Assembly: GCA_951812925.1 (NCBI GenBank)
Contig: OX638372.1
Location: 9,436,410 to 9,500,409 of the forward strand
From: Calliopum simillimum
Taxonomy: Eukaryota > Arthropoda > Insecta > Diptera > Lauxaniidae
DNA length: 64,000 bases
Direction of reading: 5' to 3'
Below are positions 22,697 to 33,715 of this stretch, piece after piece. Numbering within the stretch: position 1 is the stretch's first letter; each line of letters opens with the position of its first letter. A program made the position numbers and the translations under genes. The notes under the pieces are model-generated. The model was given only the letters and a program-made list of their open reading frames with translations, did no database searches and was not told the DNA's origin.

Positions 22697-24508
22697 AAAT
22701 GAATAACATTTTCCACAACTCATTAAAATCTGTGTAAAAAACAAAAAAAATCTCTGTAGGCAGGTAGCCCTAATGAATTTTTCACGTGCAAGTTGCTTAG
22801 ATATTAAATTGAAATTGTTGGAAATTCTTGGAAATTCAATTTCATGTTTTTATTGTTAACACTTGTGCTTAAATTGGCTTACAACGAGGCAGACACACAC
22901 ACACACTCATGTATGCCAAATGGCACGCAAGAGCAAAATTTTTAAAATTCATGTGAATACGGATTTATTTCTAAAAGTAGGAGCCTAATGACCTTAAGTG
23001 TTCGAGCACTTGAATGAGGCAAATAAAATAATCTTGGGCATACCTACGATTAAGAAATGAACAACAATTTTCTTAAGTTGCTTGTTATGTGGAGTAGCTA
23101 AAATTAGAAAATACTTTGACTGTCTAAGAGGTTCTTTCTCTTTGGCATATTTTCATATTTCATTTTTCATCTCCAGCAAACATGGCTACTTTACATATCA
23201 AAAGTTTTCTTAACTAACAAACTTATGTAAACTCTCTACGTTATACGTAATCAAGTTGTAAAGTATGTTAAACTATTAAAATTTTGATTTTATTTTATTT
23301 CTCTTTTCTATGATTTTATCTTGTGGCATCAAGTGTCACGTCCTTTATATTGCAAAAAAAAAAAAGCACAAGTCTAGAGGCTTGTAAACCCAAACGAGAC
23401 CCCAGACTTGACTAGACAAACCATGTCGTCGTCGCACAGCTGTTTTGATTTTGTTTTCGTCCTTGTACTTGTTATTACTATGCATGTGCATCATCACTAT
23501 CTACTCGTCGTAGTGGTAGTGTTGATGCCAACTTCAAGTTGCCGATGTTCACATGAGCCACCAGTCATCAGCTTCTCATCCTCTTATCTACATATAAAAA
23601 AAGCTTCAGACTCTGTCTGATTTTGACTCTTGAAAGGAATATAAGAAAACAAACAACAAAAAAGGACGATTATATGTTTTTCCCATTGACATGTTGGGCT
23701 GGTCGGCCGGTCTGTCTGTCGGCACTTGCCGTATGAGTAGACCCATATGCAAGCATGTTATATGGTAGGGTCTTCAAAAGCCAGACAGTTGAACATGAAC
23801 ACGAATGTCAATGGTAGACAGAAAAAGTGCGGTTTTTTTAGTGGTTTACTGATGTTGTTGGAACTATACCACCTGAATATGTAATTCCATGAACATGAAC
23901 ATGTTGTTCTTCACTCTTGTTACTACGTGGTATATATGGTAAGCATGATTGTAAGTCACGTTAGGCGTCAATACTTGTACATATCAGTTTATAAAGTGTT
24001 CAGAGTTACCAGCGAAAACTATTATAAGAAATTAGCTAAAATCAAATTGAATTAAATTTCAGCTTTGGTAATAACTTAAAAACTCAATGGCATATTCTAC
24101 CCAGGTAAAACTTCAGAGAGCAATATAACATTTTGTTTATAATATGTAAATGTAATATGTCAAATGTATAAAATCGAAAATCGTTGCCAAATTCAGTTGA
24201 TTTATATCAGTTAATTTGCTAGAACACTCTTTTTAAAATAAGTAACGTGGCACTTATGACATTTTTATTATGTTTCGCGGGTTTTTGCAAGAATAAGTTT
24301 TTTGTAGAACAATACAGCTGTTTCCAAAAACTTTTGAATACAATGATAATTTCAAATTTATTACTTAGATATTTCTGCTATAAGCCTATGATCTTTGCCA
24401 TATGACACTAATGACCACTGTCAATCGATTGATATTCCAAAAAAACAAATTATTAAGTAAAAAATGAATAATTAATAAATATAAATTCCATGCACAAGAC
24501 AGTTTGAA
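22697..24508. other. Non-coding DNA, no gene seen
   Basis: Includes a short CA tract near 22894-22906 and a CAT/GTC-rich stretch near 23.4-23.8 kb. The 70-codon frame at 23408-23620 is valine and histidine rich and has no domain. Nothing supportable as a gene. Confidence 0.5.
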
Positions 24509-25057
24509 ATATAGTGTACTTTTTTAAGCTCGTACATTTTGCCCTGAACTAAAGAATTTAATCCAAAAAAACCTTCACTGTACACTGATTTCATGTTGAC
24601 ACTGAAGTACCTACACTATTATGTTTAACAAGTTTCAAAAAACAAAAAACTTGATTCTAATGAGTACTTCAGTGTACTGTATTTGATACAAACAAGTACT
24701 TCAGATCAGTGCAAAACGGGCAAGTAGAAGAACTACAGTAAAATTCATGATATGGTAACACTTGCAAGTTACAAAGCATTGGGACCACCGGATTGTAATA
24801 GTTTTCATAAATTTTTGTGAGAGAGAGAGAAAACGTATTTAAAAGAGATATAAGTAGCATTTGCAGAGTGTACACTACAACTAGGATTTATGCACTGAAC
24901 TGAAACAAGCAATATAGGTTTGTTCAGTATTTGTCATTTTTCTTTCAAGTGAAGATACTGTCAAGACATTTGCACGCGACACTGAATTGAAGTATTTGGT
25001 AAATAAAAAGCGGGTACAAGACACAACGCATCTTGAAATGAAATGTCTTGAAACTCC
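24509..25057 (+). mobile_element. Dispersed repeat family A, copy 2 (most complete)
   Basis: About 550 bases, same orientation as copy 1 at 13.8 kb and roughly 65-70 percent similar by eye. It contains repeated TACTTCAGTGTACT/ACTGAAGTAC words, the best conserved core ATGATATGGTAACACTTG near 24747, and a (GA)n run. The 3' end carries CGGGTACAAGACA and AAATGTCTTGAAACTC, which recur in copy 3. No open frame of significance. Confidence 0.7.
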
Positions 25058-25174
25058 TTATGTTATCAAAGCTGTATGCAAATTATAATAAATATTGTAT
25101 GTTTTGAATTACAAATATAAAATTTATATTGTTATGGTCAAATTTAAATTTCTTCAAATCAGTATCATATTTGT

Positions 25175-25489
25175 GGAACTTTGACAGAACAATCTAACTC
25201 GAGCTAAGACAATTTTCCAGAATTTTAGTCATAAACATTAAATTTAATAACGATTTTTTTGCTGTACGTAGGGTACTATTTATATTTCGGGAACTGGCAA
25301 CACTAATGTCAATAGCTAAAATCTGGCAACACCATAATAAAGTTTAACATTTTCAACAAAAACGTACTCACAACGTTATGATGAACAAGTGCTATTTGTT
25401 TTGCTTACAGTGAGCTAAGAAAATCGTGATCATCATGTTTCTATGATATTGAGTTCCAAAGATGTTCGATAACTCACGCAAGATTTGAA
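25175..25489 (-). mobile_element. Dispersed repeat family B, copy 1
   Basis: Its reverse complement shares two blocks with 29180-29366: TTCAAATCTTGCGTGArTTAT at one end and TTTATGACTAAAATTCTGG followed by a TCTCGAGTTAGrTTGTT block at the other. The middle differs in length, so one copy has an internal deletion or insertion. The interior contains two CTGGCAACAC words. No coding potential. Confidence 0.6.
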
Positions 25490-28359
25490 TTAACCGCCAT
25501 TTGTGCGGTGCAGTGTTGTCAGCCAAAGATGGAAAATATTTTGACAGCTGACAGTTTAGGATTTATTGAAAAAAAAAAAAAAAAATATTTGATGCTGCAT
25601 CAACGAAATCTTGTCATTTTATTGAAGAGCACTTAAACTGGCTTTCCTGAAATGTTGACAATTTCGTCTTATGCTATTTTGTCAGAATGCCACAGATATT
25701 TGTCTTGTATTTGTTATATTAAAAAACAACACTTTGGCAACTCTATGCTCTCATTAGTTTCGACATTGAATGACATGATGTAGAAAACATACATAGTTGG
25801 CCTAAATGGTGTTGCAATATTCTTTATTGCATTGTTAGTTGCTTTTTTGTTACCAGTGATGTTCATTGTTGCAAATTACCATTTCAGACACACTTTCCAT
25901 CATGTTATGTGAGTGTGAGTGCAGTTTCACGCAATTTGTCTGTGTCGAAAATTGTCACATGGAAAAGGAACACGTAGTGCGTTGTGAGTGTTTTTGATGG
26001 TTATGGTGGTACGAGAGTAGCTTTCGCCATTAATTAAAATACCACGTGGTAGAAAGCATTCTGGTCTCTTGATTTCGAAAAACTTTTATAATTAGAACCA
26101 GTAATTGGAGTTTTGAGTAGAAAATTTTGTGTCAAATCATTACTCGTATAATTGGACTGTTTCGAGTCGGCGGCCGTGAAAAAACTTGAAATTCTAGTTG
26201 AAAAGATTTTATAGAAGTTGGATGCAGGGTTTCATAAAAATGTTCTTAATCGGAGCAACTAGATCTTAAAGTCTGCTCTAAGAAAACTCTCATTAAATTT
26301 TAATGTTAATCAAGATTTCTGTAAGAATATTCCGCTTTAAAGAACTTTAACTAAACATTTCTCCCAAACTATAGGTATAATAAAACAGATAACATATTTA
26401 CAAATTCATTTGTTTTCACTTTCAAGTACATATCTGTGGTCTATTTGATACAACTCGAGGTTTAAGAAAAATGTTCATTCTTTCTTCTTAAATTTTGATC
26501 TCGATTGCTCAAACAAATTGTTTCCATTTTAATTAAAAACATTTCTGAAACGAAATAAAAGTTTAAGTAAACTTTAACCAAATCTTTACTTTAGTTACGA
26601 CATGAGTTTTAATTAAAATTATTTTGGATTTTGAAACTTTTGCGCAAAATAATTACGAGTACAATATATTTTTGGGGAAAATTTTGGTGAAAAAAAAAAT
26701 ATTTTTGGTTTTGATTTAATTAAATTGATTTACCAAAAGTGTATTCCCATGAAACTCATATACACAATGGTCTAGGGTTGCCAACAATTTGTGAAAATTG
26801 TTAAAATTGAAACATAAAAGTGAAATTGAAAATTTTCTTCAACAAAAAATTTAACCAAAACTTGTTGAATGTATACACATGATCAAAAATTCAATAAACT
26901 ACACTATACAACAGAATAGAAGGCATACAAACGAAAATAATCACATCCTTGCACACATACATACACTTATTGTATGAACGTGAACTAATAACGTGTGGCT
27001 GTGTAGCAAAAGAAAACCCACATAGGAATTCAATCTGTGCTGCTGTGGCGAATCTTTGGAATTTTATTATTGCATCCATGAGTACGAGAGATGAGCACAG
27101 GATGAAAGTTCACAAAAAAAAAAAAGAACAGAGAACGATTCCAGCTCATCTCATTTGATGTGATTCTTCATCCAATACAAGTTGGCGACCTATAGAATAA
27201 AAATAGAAATAAAAGTGAAATAAAAAAGGACGAAACACTGAAAACTGATAAAAGCAAAATTTAACAAAGGACAACAGCAGCAACAACAACAATGGAGCAA
27301 CGCCAAACAAAAGGCAGTAGAAATATACGATTTGTGCAAAAAGGACGAAATGAACTCAAAAAAATAAAAAGTAAAAACTCAGTATAAAAGGGCGCCAAAA
27401 AGGGATTTCGTACTCATAGAAGCAGCAGCAGCGCAACGTTAAAAATGCCAACAACAGCAAAAATGTAACAGCAGCAGCAACAACAACAACAACAACAATA
27501 TCAACAACAAAATAAATCAAATCAAACGAGATTTGCCACTGGGACAACAAAAGAGAAAAGGCAGCAACGGCGGCAAAAGAAAAAATTTCTAAATCAAATT
27601 CATTCAAATTTTACCACTCACTACTTAGCAAGCAAAAAAAGGAGTAGTTGTAGCAACATTTAAAAAAAGGATGAAACCAAAGCAAAGCGGAAATTATTAC
27701 TTGTGGACGACACAAAATATATAAAGGTCTGGTAGACCAAAAAACCAAAAAAAAAAAAAAAAGAAATGAGATACGTGTAGTACACAGAAAAAAAAAATAT
27801 GAAACAAAATTCACCTCTTGATGTGAATGCGACATTTTAGAAACATTTCTACTGTTTTGATAAATTTGAAAACAAAAAAAATTCTCAATATATCTTTTTG
27901 AAGCATATCTGTGGCATTTTGACAAAACTAAAAAACTGCTTAACTGTGTCTCAATAGTGTGACTGAGTTTTTTGGACTCTAAAAAATACGTAATGCCAAC
28001 TTCTTTTTAACTGAAAAATTTTACCAGTGTAAAAAATAACAATTCAACAATAATAAAATCTGTAGTAAATTCCAACCAGCAACAAAAAAAGGTCGAAAGA
28101 AACCCTTTTCGTTTTTTTTTTAATTCATCCCGCCGTCATCAGGAGTACAATTCATTTTTAGCATTTTGCTATGAGCGAAAAAGTAATTTATTTTAAATAC
28201 TTTTTAACTACATAAAAATGAAAAAAAAAACTTAAGTGTATCAAAGGGATATCAGTTGAAATTAAGTAGTACCTAGTAGCATATCGGGAAATATTAAGTT
28301 AATGCATTTTTAAGAGTAACTCCATGCCGACGCAAAAAAAGCTACTGAAAGAAGTACAT
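25490..28359. other. Non-coding DNA with CAG/CAA repeats
   Basis: No gene can be supported. A CAG-then-CAA trinucleotide tract lies at about 27471-27510, giving a spurious valine and alanine rich minus-strand frame (27356-27607). An A-rich, polypurine-like stretch covers about 27.1-27.8 kb. An ACACAGAAAAAAAAAA word at about 27783 resembles ends of small insect DNA transposons, but no partner end is convincing. Confidence 0.45.
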
Positions 28360-28820
28360 GAGGAAACGCTGGGACTGGTAGGGATTACATTATATCCATA
28401 TTAATCTTCAGGGTTTACTGTAGTCAACTGCTTACTTAATTTCATCAAAATATGTTGTGCCATTTGTGAGAAACGAAAACCACATTTCCCCAACTTTTAC
28501 TTCAGAAGTGTCTTATAGCAAGTAGGGAATAAAGTTAGGGCAACAAATTTTTGTGGGCGGTGCCACGCTCTTTTACGAGTTTCCTTAAAATTACGACACA
28601 TCAAGTGTTAATCTTTGTTTCCATGAGTACCACCTCCTAAATTTTCATCGACATTGCATCAAGATTCCTTATACGGTTTGTGAGTTATGGCTAAACTATA
28701 GCAGTGCAATGCTTCCCAATACGTGACTACAAAGCCCATGGTTATTCTTCATTCCATTGTAATGTGCATCCTTGTCTAAAGTTTCATTAAAATTCTTTTA
28801 TCAGTTTTTGAGAACAAGCT
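28360..28820 (+). repeat. Degenerate tandem repeat, three units
   Basis: Units ending near 28465, 28690 and 28817 share a TTTCATCAAAAT/TTTCATTAAAATT word followed by a TTTGTGAG or TTTTTGAG word. The second carries a GTGGGCGGTGCCACGC block. From memory this order is typical of abundant degenerate repeats in fly genomes. The block lies between the inverted copies of family B. Confidence 0.45.
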
Positions 28821-29179
28821 TTGGCACAGATAAAGCAGCGTGCATTTTTAAGAGAAGATATCTCCTAAACTTCGAATGCAAATTGTTTTTACATTGTTTC
28901 GATAGATATTTGTATGCAAGAGTTATTTCGGAGTTGTCATTTGCTCTTTTATTTAACGACTTTGTCAGATTGAGTTGCATACATTCAAAAGCACAATACT
29001 TTTTATTTCTTTTGTAGAAAGAATTTTTCTGATACGGATGGCATTTTGACCAAACAAACTAACTTGTTTGCGTCTGTTGTTGAAAAATTGCAAAATGACT
29101 GTTTATTTAATTCAATATAAATTTCTCATACTTCAACTAACTCGAAATTGACAACTTTTCAAGAGCGATAAAAGACTGC

Positions 29180-29366
29180 TTCAAATCTTGCGTGAATTAT
29201 GGGACACTCTCCTATCTCTGGAAGTAAAAATCATAAAGACAAGACAATAACACCAAAAAAAATATATGTACTTATATATCACATTTATGACTAAAATTCT
29301 GGATAATGTTCTTATCTCGAGTTAGGTTGTTTTTTTTTTCATAAGTCCACAGATATGTAGAATCTT
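29180..29366 (+). mobile_element. Dispersed repeat family B, copy 2 (shorter)
   Basis: Shares both end blocks with family B copy 1 at 25.2-25.5 kb in the opposite orientation, but is about 130 bases shorter internally. The two copies form a widely spaced inverted pair about 3.7 kb apart. Confidence 0.6.
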
Positions 29367-29792
29367 ATCTTTTTTTATTATTCCCCTACTTTATTCTATG
29401 TAAATTAATGTTATGTTGCTTTAAAAATCTTCTTCGGAGAGAGACTGAAACATATGCGGGTTAACATTTAACATAGCATTTTTTTATTTTTGTATTGAGG
29501 GAATGAGAAGATGAAAATAGCAATCAACTTTGTTGCTTAATCAATATCAAGTGATCCATTAAATTGGCACATAAAAGAAGTTCAATTTCAAAGTATAATA
29601 AATTAATTGTACCATATATTTTTCATTTATTTCAAAGTTACGTGGGTAATATTAAATTAAATTTGACACTTCCAAAAAAATTTATATCTTAAACTTTTAG
29701 TAAGGCTCCCAGTTTTATCAAATTTACTTTTTTTAATACTAGGGCATAGAGTCGGAGACACATATCAGGTTCAGCATAGAGTCTATTTTAGT

Positions 29793-30260
29793 ATGCTTTG
29801 TAGATTTCACTTTTCTAAAATTTTAGAATTTCATAAATTTTTCACGAAAGTCTTGCAAAATAATTCGACTTTTTCAGTAGTTTTCAACTTACTTATTTAT
29901 AATTTGACTCCTCAATTTTCAATAATATCAAAATTTCATCAATATTTGACCGTCCCAGATTGTTCCTCTTCGACTTTGTCAAATAAATCGATCTTTTCTA
30001 TAGTTTCAGAATTTCATAAATTTTCAAATCTTCTAACATTTAGCGATTTTTAGTATTCCACATTTCCAATATTCATAAAATTTCCACAAGTTCTTCATGT
30101 TTCCGGGATTTTATAAATTTCATAAATTTTCGATTTTTTTCTCATTTTCAAAAATTTTTTAAATATTTTTTTTTTTAAACTTTGCATTCAGAACGAATTC
30201 AAAATATCATTTCAAAATGATAGACTGTTGCTATAATTTCGTATTTCATAAATTTTCTAC
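29793..30260. repeat. Degenerate TTTCATAAATTTTC repeat array
   Basis: AATTTCATAAATTTT-type words recur at about 29828, 30013, 30119 and 30244, with TCGACTTTGTCAA/TCGACTTTTTCA words between. The latter are the reverse complement of motifs in the larger array at 32-33.7 kb, suggesting a related array in opposite orientation. An 86-codon open frame here is only the repeat read through. Confidence 0.45.
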
Positions 30261-31969
30261 TCATCGAACATTTTTCATTTTGAAAGAACTGGATGGAGGT
30301 CCATTTTCAAATTTCTTTCAACACCTATGTTTTTTTCAAACACATTTTTAAAATAAATTACCTTTATTTAGAAAATAACTAACTTCAAGTTGACTTTATC
30401 ATATAACATCTATTCAAATTACGCCTTTTTATATACGAGATATTATAGCAAAACAATATGTAAACAATTATTAGTAAAAGTCAGCAGTATTGATGAAATG
30501 TTTATAATTTATTTATTACTTTTTGGAAATGAAAGGTCTACGCTCAAATTAAACCAAATGAAACCCTAGATACGAGTATTCCCATGAATTTACAACATCA
30601 TATACTTATGTAGATATGTAAACGTACTCATATATCATCCATAGATTAAATAATCAAAACATCAAAATTAATTTTGTTTATAACTAAATTAAAAACAATT
30701 CACATGACTTTTCAAAACACTCGTACGCACACACACGCTGTTTTATGGCGGAAAATAAAAATAAAAGAGAAAATAGATGAATTTAATTTCCACGCACTAC
30801 CTGTCAAAGTTTAGGAGTTACAGGCAGTAAAAATAAACAAACCGCTGAAACATCCATACAATCTATGAGCTGAAGACAACACACACTGACAAATAAACAA
30901 ATAAACAAACCCGCACAACGTGACGGAACCAATGTTCGACGACGACGACGATGATGACGATGAGTATGGATGGTAACTACATGTAAAAAATGGGAAAAAT
31001 TGTTTATTAGAATTTTTATAGGATGCAGACAGACAGACGGTTTAGGCCATAAAAATAAAACACACATACGTAAAGGAAAAAAACAAAAACATGCCATTCC
31101 AAATAAATGTGTTGTACTCGTATGTGTACCCTTCGCTGTGTGTGTTGGTTATAAACAAATGTATCATATTTTTATGGCAAATAAAAAATTAAGCATCTGC
31201 TGATATCTTTAATATAAATTTTGTAAGTACAACAACAAGCAACACAACATAAAATCGAAATGATATAAAACTTAATCCCCCTGCTGGCTGGCAATGCCCC
31301 AAAAATATAAATGAAAAAAAAAAAATAATAAATAAATTGTTGAAATTAAAAAATAAAAGCGCATTAAAACCAAAAAAACATTTCAGAATTTGTATTGCTT
31401 GATACTGCCCTGCGTTGCAGCTATAAAACCGCATTTTGTCCTTTTAACACATTCTGCAGTGTTAGGTACTTTAGTTGGTCAACGAGCAACAGCAGCAGCA
31501 GCACGCTGCAGCAATAAAATTTAATAAAAATTTTTGTTTTTTTTCTGCTCGTCGTCTTTTGTTTTTTGGTAACGTGATTGCAAGCGTTTTTTCTTGGTTT
31601 TTTTTTATTGTTTTAGCCATAAAACGTGCAGTTTCTAATAGTGCATGCATCCGTATATGACACACTGCGGGTAACTTTTGCTGGGAAACGTTTAAAGTAA
31701 AGAAATTAAAATACTGGCGGTGACTACGCAACAACTAACAATTTGGAAGTGGTTACACTGCTCTGCTAAATGATTTTTATTTGGTTTTAACGAAGTGCAA
31801 TTAAAAATATGTTCAGAATCATATTGATGGCACGTTTTGTGTTTTCATTTAAATACAACCGTAGAGTTTTGCTTTTGCTGCTGGGAGTTGAAAAATTTTG
31901 GCGGAGATTGTTCAAAAAATCAAAAAAAAGTATGTAACAATCGAAAAAAACTTTGAATAATGGAAGAAA
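30261..31969. other. Non-coding DNA between two degenerate arrays
   Basis: Contains (GAC/GAT)n near 30938-30962 and CAGCAG near 31489-31502. Open frames up to 100 codons on both strands lack domains. Nothing supportable as a gene. Confidence 0.45.
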
Positions 31970-33715
31970 TCGCAAATTTTTTAAATGTTTAAAAATGTTG
32001 ATAAGGTTCAAAAATGTTGTAAGAATAAAAAATTGTTGAAAAAATGTTGACAGACTTGAAAAATGTTGCCAACATGTTGATAAACTCAAAAATTGTTGAT
32101 AAAATTGAGAAAATGTTGATAAAGCTTAAAAGTCGAAAAATGTTCCCAAAATATGTCGATGAAGTCGAAAATTATTGACAAAACTTAAAAATGTTGATAA
32201 AGTCCATAATTTTTTATAAAATGGGGAACAATCGAAAATGTTGAAGGTTATCAAAACTTGTTGAAAAAGTGTTTAGAAAATCGGAAAATGCTTTCAAAGG
32301 ACATGTTGATAAAGTCGAAAATTTTGGATAAAATGGTAAAAATATTGACAAAGTTCAAAAATGTTGAAGATATTATGTATTGTTGAAAACATGTTTAGAA
32401 AGTCGGAAAATGTTGCCAAAGCTTAAATATGATAAAGTCGAAAAATTTTCATAAAATGAAAAAAATATTGACAAAGTCAAAAAGTGTTGCGAATGTTTAA
32501 AGATGTTGATAAGATCGAAAATTTTTGATAAAATAAAAAAAAAAAAATTTTAATAACTTCACAAACTTTGAAGGAACCCATAATTGTTAAAAAAATATTG
32601 ATAAAATCCAAAAATGTTGCCAGTATGAACATACGCTCAAAAATTTTTGATAAAATTGCGAAAATGTTGATAAAGTTTAAAAATCGAAAAATGTTGCCAA
32701 GCCTTAAACATGTTGACTAAGTCGAAAATTATTGACAAAACTTAAAAATGTTCTTAAAGTCGATAATGTTTTTAAAAATTGCAAAAATTTAAAGTTCGAA
32801 ATGTTGGAGATTATCAAAAATTGTAAAAAAATGTTTACAAATTCGGAAAATGTTGCCTAAGAACGTTTTGATATAGTCATAGTTTCTCATAAAATGGAGA
32901 ATGTGTTGACAAAGTTAAAAATTATTTACAAAGGCGGAAATGTTGCCACGGCTTAACCATGTTTATAAAGTCGAACATTTTTTATAAAACGGAGAAAATG
33001 ATATTGACGATATTTCACAGAGTCGAATATTGTTGGAAAAAATTTAAAAATATTGAAAGTTCGAAATACCTATGTTGATAAAATGGAGAAATATATGACA
33101 AAGTTGAAGAAATGAAAAATTGTGAAAAATAATACTGATAAAGTGGAAAAATGTTGACAAAGTTCAAAATGTTGACAAAGTTCAAAATTTCTGATGAAGT
33201 TATGAAATATTGAAAATGACGTTAAGTAAAATATTGGCAAGGCGCTAAACTGATAACGAAATTGGAAAATGTTGAAAAAGTGAAACGTGTCGCCAAAGTT
33301 TAAAAATTGTTTGGTCGAAATTTTCATAACTCAAAAAATTGAAAATTGAAAAAAAACCAAACCAAATTGGAAAATGTTGCAAAAGTCTGAAGATATTGAA
33401 AAAGTCAGAAAATGTTTAAAATTGGAATCTGATATAAACAACGTTTCCACCGGAATGTCATTCAAAACAAAGTAAATGTAAGATAAATATTAAGCAGAAA
33501 AGGAAAAGCAACTTTAATTTTCCCACTTATGACATTAACTGTGCAAAATAAATCTCTATCGGCCGGTGGACATGGGTAGGACCTAGCGAAGAGATTTATA
33601 GAACTCATCACAGCTGAATCTCCGGTGGAAACGTAGTATAAGAGATAGTCGAATGCCAAAAACGTTGAAAAAATTTAACATTCGAAAAAGTCAAAAATCA
33701 AAACAATTTTAGTCA
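31970..33715 (+). repeat. Degenerate AAAATGTTGAyAAAGTyGAAA minisatellite
   Basis: About 1.5 kb, plus a tail after the inserted MITE, is made of diverged repeats of words such as AAAATGTTGATAAAGTCGA, AAAAATGTTGCCAAAGCTTA and GATAAAATGGAGAAAA. Spacing is irregular, about 20-35 bases. All minus-strand open frames here (for example 31787-32089 and 33070-33327) read the repeat as phenylalanine/serine/threonine-rich peptide and are not genes. The MITE at 33441-33634 interrupts it. Confidence 0.8.
33441..33634. mobile_element. MITE with perfect 14-bp terminal inverted repeats, copy 1
   Basis: Starts ACGTTTCCACCGGA and ends TCCGGTGGAAACGT, perfect inverses. Inside is a second CCGGTGG with a TAAATCTCT/AGAGATTTA inverted pair. 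The body is clearly related to 59140-59302. GC-richer ends stand out in the AT-rich host array. No clear target duplication was identified: the immediate flanks are short AT-rich words. Superfamily not determined. Confidence 0.75.

Noticed and set aside
27783..28035. ACACAGAAAAAAAAAA and a TTTTTAACTGAAAAATTTTACC block as ends of a small MITE
   Set aside because: The match between the proposed ends is mostly A-run and breaks down within a few bases.
31787..33327. Minus-strand frames with repeated LSTF/QHFS-like peptides as a repeat protein
   Set aside because: They read through the degenerate AAAATGTTGA minisatellite. Units vary in length and frames break frequently.
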